Of a DNA stretch of 8,811 bases, positions 1 through 6,233 are shown one piece after another (position 1 is the first letter of the stretch; each line of letters opens with the position of its first letter). Source of the stretch: UM-FILTER-36-13 sp964394835 (GTDB lineage Bacteria > Patescibacteriota > Patescibacteriia > UBA1558 > GWA2-36-10); NCBI GenBank assembly GCA_964394835.1, contig CAYMZA010000021.1, positions 1-8,811 on the forward strand. The letters are read 5' to 3'. The position numbers were made by a program, and so were the translations under genes. The notes beneath the pieces are model-generated. The model saw only the letters and a program-made list of their open reading frames with translations, made no database searches and was not told the origin of the DNA.

Positions 1-1378
1 TTAATTCTTTAGCAGTATTACGTATTCTCATAGCAAAGAAAGAAACAGCTGTTAAAAAGAACATAAATATACCACCACTTAATAAATTAAAGTCTAATCT
101 TTTTAACATATATACAATACCACCAAATACTAAAATATATAATATTGTCATCATAATATAGTAAAACACTCTAAATCCTATTTTTTTATTATACTTAGTT
201 TTTAATTTACAAAGTATTGACTTTGATGCTTTATTATATATTAAATTATTTAAATTTTCTAAAATCTTTTCTGTATTTTCTCTATTAGGTGGAACTATAG
301 TTAAAGTAACTAAAAACATTAATAATGGAGGAAATATTACATTTATACCTAAATTAATATAATTTAATTCTTTAATTACATATAATTCATATGGTAATTC
401 TAAAATAATAGCTAATATCGCTTTAGTCAAAAATATATAGATTATAGCTCTTACAGAACTTTTACTTATCTTATTCCTTATCTTCCTATACTTCTGATGA
501 ATTAAAATTTTAGCTTCTGACTCTAAAGCATTTGGATTAACTAATAATTCTTCTATACCGCTACCCTTTTCTAAAATTAATTCATAAAGTATTTGAAAAG
601 TAACAACTGGCTCTTTAATACTATTAAATATTTTTCTTTGATAAGGATGATTTAAATGATTTTGAATAGTATTATATATATATGGTAATTTAGTGGCAAA
701 TTCTTTAATTATTTTCCTGTTAGGATTTAACCATTTATCAAAATATAGATTAACTAAATGAAAAGAAACAATAGTATCATCTGATTTAACTAAAGATTTG
801 TGAATAGCAATATATAGTTGTATATTCTTTTCTTGAATACTTAAATCATCATCACCTTTTAATTTAATACGATTCTTAGTGGTTTCATACATTGCTTCAA
901 TAACTGAATCTTCTATATCTTCAGGATTAAGAAGCATGTCTATTTCACAAGCCTCCACTCCTATTAACCAATCAAAGTATTCTTTAGATTCTTCACCGTA
1001 GTATAGGTCATTCATTAAAAGAAACAGATCATTATACTTCTGTATAATATTTTCAACTTGTTTAATCTTTTTCTCTGAAATAGTATTATTTTTTAAATAT
1101 CTAGCTCTAATTAACTCTTCAATTAAACTCTTAGCTATACTAGGTTTTAACCTTTCTACTATAAATCTTCTTTTAAGGTTTCTTTCAATAGCAAAACGTC
1201 TTAAAAGATGTACTTCTTTAAAGTCTACACTATTGCGTATTTTTTCATAAAGTGAAGCTAAATGACTAGTAGCCTCATCAACCTCTATTTTATTATCCTC
1301 CCTATCAACAAAAACTCTTCTCTTGTAAATGCTATCTATTTTTTTGTACAATAGTACAATTTCCTCTGATATTTTCAT
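1..1378 (-). CDS. Partial membrane protein, helical N-terminus and four C-terminal TM segments; conserved Patescibacteria-type hypothetical
   Basis: The frame runs from ATG at 1376-1378 to the window edge without a stop: 459 residues visible, C-terminus missing. It begins MKISEEIVLLYKKIDSIYK and has a charged helical N-terminal half that includes HLLRRFAIERNLKRR (about residues 59-73). Four hydrophobic segments follow at about 304-325 (around AIIYIFLTKAILAIILELP), 340-358 (around NVIFPPLLMFLVTLTIV), 400-424 and 432-450. The patterns HLLRRxAIERxLKRR and FPPxLMFLxxLT resemble, from memory, a hypothetical protein widespread in candidate-phyla-radiation genomes; its function is unknown to me. No Shine-Dalgarno site precedes the ATG. 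The promoter at 1398-1426 would give a leader of only about a dozen bases, so translation may be nearly leaderless. The gene is divergent from the riboswitch unit. I am sure it is coding and moderately sure of the family. Confidence 0.88.
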   Translation of the reverse strand, partial: MKISEEIVLLYKKIDSIYKRRVFVDREDNKIEVDEATSHLASLYEKIRNSVDFKEVHLLRRFAIERNLKRRFIVERLKPSIAKSLIEELIRARYLKNNTISEKKIKQVENIIQKYNDLFLLMNDLYYGEESKEYFDWLIGVEACEIDMLLNPEDIEDSVIEAMYETTKNRIKLKGDDDLSIQEKNIQLYIAIHKSLVKSDDTIVSFHLVNLYFDKWLNPNRKIIKEFATKLPYIYNTIQNHLNHPYQRKIFNSIKEPVVTFQILYELILEKGSGIEELLVNPNALESEAKILIHQKYRKIRNKISKSSVRAIIYIFLTKAILAIILELPYELYVIKELNYINLGINVIFPPLLMFLVTLTIVPPNRENTEKILENLNNLIYNKASKSILCKLKTKYNKKIGFRVFYYIMMTILYILVFGGIVYMLKRLDFNLLSGGIFMFFLTAVSFFAMRIRNTAKEL

Positions 1379-1397
1379 AAATGTAATATACTAATAT

Positions 1398-1426
1398 ATG
1401 ATACCATAAAGCAAGTATTTTTTCAA
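1398..1426 (-). promoter_or_regulatory. Sigma70-type promoter for the leftward membrane-protein gene
   Basis: On the minus strand, TTGAAA (1421-1426) is followed after exactly 17 bases by TATCAT (1398-1403). Transcription would start near 1390, about 12 bases before the ATG at 1378. It lies back to back with the rightward promoter at 1440-1468. Confidence 0.6.
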
Positions 1427-1439
1427 GGTAAGAAAACTA

Positions 1440-1468
1440 TTGACAAAATAAATATAATATGATATATA
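1440..1468 (+). promoter_or_regulatory. Sigma70-type promoter driving the first riboswitch and receiver gene
   Basis: A consensus TTGACA (1440-1445) and TATATA (1463-1468) are separated by 17 bases. Transcription would begin near 1475, about 20 bases before the outer helix of riboswitch 1. No comparable promoter is visible before riboswitch 2, so this one may serve the whole block to the end of the secretion operon. Confidence 0.65.
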
Positions 1469-1496
1469 TTAATTGTTTACAACTAAATACTAATAA

Positions 1497-1596
1497 ATGA
1501 GGCGAAGATTAATTACCCGTAATTTGGACGCTTGGGTAATTAGGAGCTAGTAGCGTAACCGGCATTTCACAAAAAAAACATTGCTACACGCCTCAT
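1497..1596 (+). promoter_or_regulatory. Cyclic-di-GMP-II-class riboswitch, copy 1
   Basis: The core at 1525-1563 reads GGACGCTTG, then 13 bases, then TAGTAGCGTAACCGGC. As remembered, the Clostridium acetobutylicum c-di-GMP-II aptamer has GGGCACTTG, 13 bases, TAGTAGTGCAACCGAC. The spacing is the same, and the inner helix is kept by compensatory changes (ACGCT/AGCGT here against GCACT/AGTGC). AATTACCC (1511-1518) can pair with GGGTAATT (1534-1541), placed like the aptamer's pseudoknot. An outer 8-bp helix, ATGAGGCG (1497-1504) with CGCCTCAT (1589-1596), encloses the aptamer and uses the terminator's 5' arm. This predicts antitermination when ligand is bound. The stretch between AACCGGC and the outer helix is 25 bases with an A8 run, longer than in copy 2. 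Assignment to the class rests on sequence memory and covariation. Confidence 0.75.
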
Positions 1597-1612
1597 TCAG
1601 AGGTGTTTTTTT
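1588..1612 (+). terminator. Intrinsic terminator of riboswitch 1 expression platform
   Basis: ACGCCTC (1588-1594), loop ATTCA and GAGGTGT (1600-1606) form a 7-bp stem with one G-T pair, running into seven Ts (1606-1612). Its 5' arm is also the 3' strand of the outer aptamer helix, so the two folds exclude each other. A further arm, TGCTACA (1582-1588) with TGTAGCA (1612-1618), could extend the hairpin around the T-run. The receiver gene starts 34 bases later. Confidence 0.82.
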
Positions 1613-1646
1613 GTAGCATGTTCTTTTCAAACAAGGAGGCAAAACA

Positions 1647-2036
1647 ATGGCTAAGATTTTCATCTTAGAAAACAATGAAGGAACAGCATATGCACTTAAA
1701 GAAGCTTTTAGAAATCCTGGAACCCATGATGTTGTAGTTTGTAGTGATCCTAAAAAAGCTTTATCTACTATTGTAATTTGGCAACCAAATATCATTATTT
1801 CTGAATATCTGGAAGTAGATGGTGGTTGGCTCTGTAAAGAAGTTAAAAAAATGCGAATGACTAAGCATACACCAATTATATTTACCTGTCATATTGGTAA
1901 GCATACAGATGTTTGCAAACTACGTGATAGATTGCTTAATCAATATATGGCTACTGACTTTATTGCTAAACCATTTTCTGTAGAAAAGATGATGAATATT
2001 ACCAACAAACATCTATGTTCTTGCCTTAGCTCTTAA
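1647..2036 (+). CDS. Stand-alone receiver-like (pseudo-receiver) protein
   Basis: This 129-residue protein has the length and pattern of a single response-regulator receiver (CheY-like) domain with no output domain. It starts MAKIFILENNEG, where receivers carry their acidic pair after the first strand (here E8, E11). The strand before the phosphorylation site reads NIIISEYLEVDGG, with E53 where Asp is normal. The switch residue T80 (PIIFTC) and conserved Lys-Pro (K108-P109, FIAKPF) are present. Asp-to-Glu at the acceptor usually means no phosphorylation, and Glu sometimes mimics the phosphorylated state, so this may be a constitutive adaptor; that is inference. AAGGAGG (1633-1639) lies 7 bases before the ATG. 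Expression should be gated by riboswitch 1, and a 13-bp hairpin follows the stop. The partner is unknown; the fold assignment is fairly secure. Confidence 0.85.
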   Translation: MAKIFILENNEGTAYALKEAFRNPGTHDVVVCSDPKKALSTIVIWQPNIIISEYLEVDGGWLCKEVKKMRMTKHTPIIFTCHIGKHTDVCKLRDRLLNQYMATDFIAKPFSVEKMMNITNKHLCSCLSS

Positions 2037-2040
2037 CTTA

Positions 2041-2071
2041 GTAAGGGAGTATTCTCTGAATACTCCCTTAC
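2041..2071 (+). terminator. Strong 13-bp hairpin after receiver gene, without a T-run
   Basis: GTAAGGGAGTATT (2041-2053) and its exact complement at 2059-2071 enclose a 5-base loop (CTCTG). The following bases, CTTTATATTT, are T-rich but not a clean U-tract, so termination may be incomplete. Because riboswitch 2 begins only 11 bases later with no clear promoter between, partial read-through or an mRNA end-protecting or processing role is plausible. Confidence 0.65.
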
Positions 2072-2082
2072 CTTTATATTTA

Positions 2083-2163
2083 GTGAGACTATGATTAATT
2101 ACCTGTATTTGGACGCTTGGGTAATTATGAGTCATTAGCGTAACCGGCACATAACAGTCTCAC
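2083..2163 (+). promoter_or_regulatory. Cyclic-di-GMP-II-class riboswitch, copy 2
   Basis: The core at 2109-2148 is nearly identical to copy 1: TTTGGACGCTTGGGTAATTA, then GAG, then TTAGCGTAACCGGC. The inner helix ACGCT/AGCGT and the AACCGGC box are retained. AATTACC (2097-2103) can pair with GGTAATT (2120-2126). The outer helix GTGAGACT (2083-2090) with AGTCTCAC (2156-2163) has an unrelated sequence to copy 1 but the same position and logic, which is strong support for a real structure. It is more compact than copy 1, with only 7 bases between AACCGGC and the outer helix. The junction before AGCGT reads CATT where copy 1 has TAGT, a possible affinity or specificity difference. It leads the secretion operon. 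Confidence 0.75.
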
Positions 2164-2176
2164 ACAGACTGTTTTT
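2153..2176 (+). terminator. Intrinsic terminator of riboswitch 2 expression platform
   Basis: AACAGTCT (2153-2160), loop CACAC and AGACTGTT (2166-2173) form a perfect 8-bp stem merging into TTTTT (2172-2176). The 5' arm shares AGTCT with the 3' strand of the outer aptamer helix, so aptamer closure and termination compete as in copy 1. Confidence 0.82.
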
Positions 2177-2189
2177 ATTTTTCTAATAG

Positions 2190-2240
2190 TAAAGAAATGT
2201 AGTATTTCTTTAGTACAAGGGAAATAACCCTTAACCGTAC
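2190..2240 (+). other. Two small hairpins in the leader after riboswitch 2
   Basis: TAAAGAAAT (2190-2198) pairs with ATTTCTTTA (2204-2212) around GTAGT. AAGGG (2217-2221) pairs with CCCTT (2228-2232), and flanking GTAC copies at 2213-2216 and 2237-2240 could extend that helix. They lie just upstream of the first Shine-Dalgarno site without covering it. They may stabilise the mRNA; no specific role is shown. Confidence 0.4.
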
Positions 2241-2246
2241 CTTAAC

Positions 2247-2254
2247 AAAAGGAG
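2247..2254 (+). promoter_or_regulatory. Upstream ribosome binding site for alternative start ATG 2261
   Basis: AAAAGGAG lies 6 bases before ATG 2261, which opens the same frame 16 codons ahead of the preferred start. A second site, AAGGAG (2296-2301), lies 7 bases before ATG 2309. Two good sites in one frame suggest that both starts may be used. Confidence 0.55.
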
Positions 2255-2308
2255 AAAACAATGGTTCAAAACAATGTTGTGTTCACACCCAAAACAAGGA
2301 GAATCGTC

Positions 2309-3019
2309 ATGAAAGTCTTCACAGCACTCTTTTTAATTACTTTAGTAAGTATTGCTATTGGTCAAGAAACTACTGTAGTAGATTCTGGATCACTATATAT
2401 CTATGGTAATGAAATTACTGGTCCATATACTTTGAATATTGAAAATAGTATATTGAGTTGTAATAATATTAAAATTCTTACTAAGGCTTTTTCTAAGTCT
2501 GAAGAAGATACTACTGTACCCAATATTATTGAACAAAAGCATGAATTACTTGTAATAGCTAGAAACATTGAAACTGATATGCATGATAATAATTCTAGTA
2601 AGGAAGAGATTATTTCTTACTTAATGGAATACTTTATTTTAGCAGACCATATTATTACCAAGGTTGAAAAAATGAATCACGGTATTAAAATATGGTGGAA
2701 AGATGATCAGTACCCTGAAATCTTCTTTATTACCACTCCTCGACTTATGAAAAGTCCTGAAGTAGTTTTAGAAGAATCTCAGAAAAGTACTGCTTGGAGA
2801 ATTCAATATACTTTAAGTAAAAATGGTATTGTTCTAATTAGTGAAAATGGAATGATTTGTCATATTCCAGAAGCTAAAAAAGAACAAGCTATTATAGAAA
2901 TTAGTAAGGCAAAAAATACTGAGTTTGATAAAGAAACATGGGATGGAGATATTATTACTTGGAACTTAGCCAAGGAACTTTCCAGTCCAGTAGATATTAC
3001 AGAACATGAGGAGGAATAA
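2309..3019 (+). CDS. Secreted protein of unknown family, first gene of the riboswitch-2 operon
   Basis: I do not recognise the family. From ATG 2309 the 236-residue product begins with a classic signal peptide, MKVFTALFLITLVSIAIG, with likely cleavage near residues 18-19 before QETT. The preceding AAGGAG supports this start. The in-frame ATG at 2261 would add 16 residues (MVQNNVVFTPKTRRIV) ahead of the signal peptide. The mature part has a short beta-rich opening (GSLYIYGNEITGPYTL), a central helical region around residues 68-115, and a C-terminal mixed region with IKIWWKDD and a very acidic end (EHEEE). The stop codon is 1 base from the next gene's ATG, and that gene's Shine-Dalgarno site lies inside this gene's last codons. 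This suggests translational coupling and joint function with the large secreted protein. Expression should be gated by riboswitch 2. Confidence 0.8.
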   Translation: MKVFTALFLITLVSIAIGQETTVVDSGSLYIYGNEITGPYTLNIENSILSCNNIKILTKAFSKSEEDTTVPNIIEQKHELLVIARNIETDMHDNNSSKEEIISYLMEYFILADHIITKVEKMNHGIKIWWKDDQYPEIFFITTPRLMKSPEVVLEESQKSTAWRIQYTLSKNGIVLISENGMICHIPEAKKEQAIIEISKAKNTEFDKETWDGDIITWNLAKELSSPVDITEHEEE

Positions 3020-3020
3020 C

Positions 3021-5870
3021 ATGCGTATCATCTTCTTCATCTGTACTATACTTGTAGCTACAGTAGCTCAAGCAACTTTTCAAACTCCTCAAGGAAATTC
3101 TTTTCTTCAGTGGCAAACTTATGAATTTCAATTTGGTAATTCTGGAGATGAGTATTACCAAACTGGAATAGATCAAGACTATATTGTATATGAGTATAGG
3201 CAAGTATATGCTCCTGAAGATCAATCTTCAGCTATTACAACTCTTGAAGATTATGCTTGTGAACTTGATAGTGGTCATGCTGCTCACTATATTGATGCTC
3301 ATGGATCAAGCGATGCTCATGCAGTGGAAGCATATGCTAATACATCTGCTGGGTGTAATGCTCGTGACAATGCATATGATCAATATATTTCTGATGGTTG
3401 GTATCCAGATGAAATATTTAAAACTCAATCTAGCGGTGGTTATGATATATACATATACGCTACTACAATATCTGAATTCTTTTATTCACAAAATACAATT
3501 GTATATAATCTTACATGTCATGGACATGATTATCAAAGTATTGCTTGGCCAGGTTCTCGTTGTCGCCTAGGATATACATATTCTGTAGGTGGCTATGAGG
3601 GTAATAGTGAATCACGAAGTTTCTGGAACAAAATGAATGGTGAAAGCGGTAAAAATAACCGTAATGCCACTAATGCACGTTCTGGACTTGGTCTTTCATT
3701 GTCTGGTAATGGTAATACTGTATTATCACCTGCTATTTCAAGTTACTCACCTACTCAATATACTTATCTTAATGGACCCACACAGGGTTCAGTTACTTTT
3801 GACACTGAAATGTCAAACAGTAATGCTGATTATGCTATTTATGGGTTTAATGACAATGGAGCATGTTTAGTAGAAGATGCTTTTTGGGATAACATAACTA
3901 CATTGTCATTTACTATACAACCATATGTAACGGGAAACTGCGGTATTTATATTACCTCTTCTGCTGAAAGTAATGGTAATAGGCAATTAGATGGTAATAC
4001 TAATCCTTCTGGCTCTGATGCTAGAGGACCTAATCGTGATAGTTACAGGATTAATTACTATTCTACATATGATGATCCTAATTTAGCAGCAAGTTTTGAA
4101 GGAGCTTGGGCATATTTAGATTATGATGGTGTTCATATTCTTTGGATTACAGATCCAGAAATTAATTCTCTTAGTTTTGATGTTTACGGTGGTGCTAATC
4201 GTGAACATCTGCTAGCTAATATACCTGCTAGTGGTGGTAACTTACCACATTACTATGAGACTATAGTTCATGAAGAATATGATTTGTATGAAGTAGTAGA
4301 AAATGACAAAGACTATTCTACAGAATACTCTACTCGTCCTTTTTCACTATCTTCTAATCCACCTAGTAATATTAATAGTTTGAGATCATTAAACCAAAGA
4401 CAATTTACACGGTCTAATGAGTTTAATGAATATTCTGATTATACAGTAACAAGGGATGTAGAAATTACAGATTTTGTTTACTACAGTTCAAGGTCTGACT
4501 TTTTATCTAGTATCCAACCTGTTATTGACTATTGGCAAGGGCAAGGAAGAAGCAGTCAAACAATCTTAGGATCTAATGATCCCAATGAGTGTAGGTCTAT
4601 TATGCGGTCTATTTGGCAACAAGCAATAGACCAAGGCTATCCTCGTCTCCCATTTTTGATTATAGTTGGAGAAGCTAATCAAGGTAGTGAGCCTGATAAA
4701 AACATTGTGGGTACTTTTTACCCTGATGATGAATTAAGTAATTGCTACTGGGGATGTTCTTCAGATGTTATGATTGTAGATTTTGATGATGATAATTTAC
4801 CTGATATTCCTTGGACAAGGATTATTGGCTGTGAATTATCTGAAATACAGAATAGTGTACAATCTGCTCTTGATTTCTACAATCAAGAAAATATCTCATC
4901 TGAAAAAGTATTTATACTAGATGGAGATTTATCTGGTTCATGTGAACCACTTACTGAACCTCGTCAAACCTTAGAAGAAATTCAAGGTTTGTATGAAGAT
5001 AATTCAATACCTAGTATTATATCTCATGATAGTGAATATTCTAGCTGCTATGCATATAGTGAAAGACTAGAGCATGGTAGAAATATTGTTAATAGTGGTA
5101 TTACAGAAATGATAGGTATTGGTAATATTACCAATCGTTCTGTATTACCTGGATATATTTTTCAAAAAGTATATGACCCAATATTTAGCATGGAAGAAGT
5201 AATAGTACCTCAACGTATTGTTGCTCAATTCCCTGGATGTGGTTTAGGAGATTGTGATAGAGATAATCCTAGCTACTATCCTAGTATTGCTAAAATGTTT
5301 TTAACAGCTGATCCAGAAACTCATACAACAGCTGTTACTTGGTTAGCACACATGCGTGGTGGTTACCAAGAATTACATTTGCAATTTGCTAAAACATATT
5401 TTAATCAAAGATTCTGTAATGAATCTTGGTCTACTCATGATGCCTACTTCAATGCTATCCGTATTTTAGGAGAGCAAGAGCAAGGTGTTAGAGATTACCT
5501 ATTATCAGCAGGAGCATTTGGTTGGCCAGTTAATATGTCTGGTATGGGTGGCTCTGTTTCTGTACCAGATGATTTGCCAAGTACTGTTAACTTAACAATT
5601 CTTAAACCCAATGTTCCTAACCCCTTTAATCCTCAAACTAATATTAACTATTCCATACCAGGTTTAGCTAAAGTTAGTTTAACTGTTTACAACGTTAAAG
5701 GAAGGAAAGTAAAAACATTGCTTTCTCCTACCATTCAAGAAGCTGGTGAATATTCTCTTTCTTGGAAAGCCAAGGATGAAAATGATAACTCAGTAGCTTC
5801 TGGAGTATATTTCTATCGTCTTGATGTGGGTAATTCTACTTACACAAGAAAAATGCTTCTTTTGAAGTAA
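3021..5870 (+). CDS. Large secreted C25 (gingipain-like) protein, catalytic His apparently lost, with FlgD/Por-type C-terminal tail
   Basis: A 949-residue exported protein. The signal peptide is MRIIFFICTILVATVAQA, cut before TFQ. The start at 3021 is chosen because AGGAGG (3009-3014) lies 6 bases upstream; the in-frame ATG at 3006 overlaps that site. Residues 19-345 are Tyr/Asn/Gly/Ser-rich with no family I recognise, ending in an Ig-like stretch. About 350-425 is a FN3-like domain (GVHILWITDPEINSLSFDVY). About 482-800 resembles peptidase C25: LIIVGEANQG near 544, SDVMIVDFDDDNLPDIPWTR near 580, and a putative catalytic Cys740 in GCGLGDCD. The matching His motif (normally GHG) reads GIG with Ile700, so activity is doubtful. 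Residues 858-949 are a FlgD Ig-like/sorting-type domain starting at PNPFNPQTNI (866 on) and ending RKMLLLK. Such tails are typical of Bacteroidetes-related phyla. It could be an adhesin or inactive scaffold instead of a protease. Confidence 0.82.
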   Translation: MRIIFFICTILVATVAQATFQTPQGNSFLQWQTYEFQFGNSGDEYYQTGIDQDYIVYEYRQVYAPEDQSSAITTLEDYACELDSGHAAHYIDAHGSSDAHAVEAYANTSAGCNARDNAYDQYISDGWYPDEIFKTQSSGGYDIYIYATTISEFFYSQNTIVYNLTCHGHDYQSIAWPGSRCRLGYTYSVGGYEGNSESRSFWNKMNGESGKNNRNATNARSGLGLSLSGNGNTVLSPAISSYSPTQYTYLNGPTQGSVTFDTEMSNSNADYAIYGFNDNGACLVEDAFWDNITTLSFTIQPYVTGNCGIYITSSAESNGNRQLDGNTNPSGSDARGPNRDSYRINYYSTYDDPNLAASFEGAWAYLDYDGVHILWITDPEINSLSFDVYGGANREHLLANIPASGGNLPHYYETIVHEEYDLYEVVENDKDYSTEYSTRPFSLSSNPPSNINSLRSLNQRQFTRSNEFNEYSDYTVTRDVEITDFVYYSSRSDFLSSIQPVIDYWQGQGRSSQTILGSNDPNECRSIMRSIWQQAIDQGYPRLPFLIIVGEANQGSEPDKNIVGTFYPDDELSNCYWGCSSDVMIVDFDDDNLPDIPWTRIIGCELSEIQNSVQSALDFYNQENISSEKVFILDGDLSGSCEPLTEPRQTLEEIQGLYEDNSIPSIISHDSEYSSCYAYSERLEHGRNIVNSGITEMIGIGNITNRSVLPGYIFQKVYDPIFSMEEVIVPQRIVAQFPGCGLGDCDRDNPSYYPSIAKMFLTADPETHTTAVTWLAHMRGGYQELHLQFAKTYFNQRFCNESWSTHDAYFNAIRILGEQEQGVRDYLLSAGAFGWPVNMSGMGGSVSVPDDLPSTVNLTILKPNVPNPFNPQTNINYSIPGLAKVSLTVYNVKGRKVKTLLSPTIQEAGEYSLSWKAKDENDNSVASGVYFYRLDVGNSTYTRKMLLLK

Positions 5871-5887
5871 TATGTTCTTTTAAAATA

Positions 5888-5913
5888 TGCCCCGTTAGTA
5901 AAACAACGGGGCA
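5888..5913 (+). terminator. 9-bp GC-rich hairpin after the secretion operon, no T-run
   Basis: TGCCCCGTT (5888-5896), loop AGTAAAAC and AACGGGGCA (5905-5913) form a perfect stem 17 bases after the stop codon. No U-tract follows, so it may be a leaky terminator or 3'-end stabiliser. No clear promoter lies between it and the peptide gene at 5951, so some read-through is likely. Confidence 0.55.
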
Positions 5914-5950
5914 CTTATTAAGAGAGTTTAATATGAAAGGAGGTGAAATT

Positions 5951-6097
5951 ATGAAGAAAATTATTGGATTATTTGTATTAATAGCTATGTTTACTATTTA
6001 TGCTATTCAATTTACAAATACTGCTCATGCTACAACGGAAAATGTAACATGGGGTACAATAAAAGCAATGTATGGTCGTAGTAAAAATGAAGGCTAA
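5951..6097 (+). CDS. Small secreted peptide precursor (48 aa)
   Basis: This short gene has the strongest translation signal in the window: AAAGGAGGTG (5936-5945), 5 bases before ATG 5951. The product is MKKIIGLFVLIAMFTIYAI, then QFTNTAHA, an almost ideal signal peptide with AHA as cleavage site at residue 27. The 21-residue mature peptide begins TTENVTWGTIK and ends YGRSKNEG; it has one Trp and no Cys. An in-frame ATG at 5933 would add six residues (MKGGEI) but overlaps the ribosome site. It sits between the secretion operon and an HTH-like gene and has its own terminator at 6116-6142. Its role is unknown: signalling peptide, small envelope component or bacteriocin-like product are possible. 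I am confident it is translated, given the ribosome site, signal peptide and terminator together. Confidence 0.75.
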   Translation: MKKIIGLFVLIAMFTIYAIQFTNTAHATTENVTWGTIKAMYGRSKNEG

Positions 6098-6115
6098 TTG
6101 TTTTTATATATAAAG

Positions 6116-6142
6116 AATCATTATATTACATAATGGTTTTTT
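6116..6142 (+). terminator. Intrinsic terminator after the peptide gene
   Basis: AATCATTAT (6116-6124), loop ATTAC and ATAATGGTT (6130-6138) form a 9-bp stem with one T-G pair, merging into six Ts (6137-6142). It separates the peptide gene from the promoter that starts 4 bases later. Confidence 0.8.
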
Positions 6143-6145
6143 ATA

Positions 6146-6174
6146 TTGACAAAAGTACATAATGATGTTATACA
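6146..6174 (+). promoter_or_regulatory. Sigma70-type promoter for the HTH-like gene
   Basis: TTGACA (6146-6151), 17 bases, then TATACA (6169-6174). It overlaps the upstream in-frame ATG at 6162, which would lie before the transcription start, so the ATG at 6234 is the right start. The bases ACATAATG occur both in the terminator stem (6128-6135) and between the promoter boxes (6157-6164), a possible operator pair though weak. Confidence 0.65.
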
Positions 6175-6233
6175 TTAATATTAATTTTAGTCCTTTCACA
6201 ATTAGTCAAAATAAATCTAGGGGGGTGTCGCAC

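Noticed and set aside
2041..2083. A separate promoter for riboswitch 2 (TATATT at 2075-2080)
   Set aside because: The matching -35 would be TTCTCT inside the hairpin loop, and the start site would cut into the outer helix.
1497..2176. The duplicated leader sequence as a transposon or CRISPR-type repeat
   Set aside because: The two copies have compensatory structure, unrelated outer helices and adjoining terminators, each directly before a gene; there are only two copies and no regular spacers.
3006..3020. Earlier start of the large secreted protein at ATG 3006
   Set aside because: It would overlap its own Shine-Dalgarno site and the previous stop, and add five residues before a complete signal peptide; 3021 fits better.
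3184..3870. Met/Leu-rich open frames overlapping the large secreted protein in another frame
   Set aside because: The out-of-frame reading gives implausible Met-Leu-Val repeats; the secreted protein's frame has a signal peptide and recognisable domains.
6162..6233. 24-codon N-terminal extension of the HTH-like protein
   Set aside because: The ATG lies between the -35 and -10 boxes of the promoter, upstream of the likely transcript start; the ATG at 6234 has a strong ribosome site.
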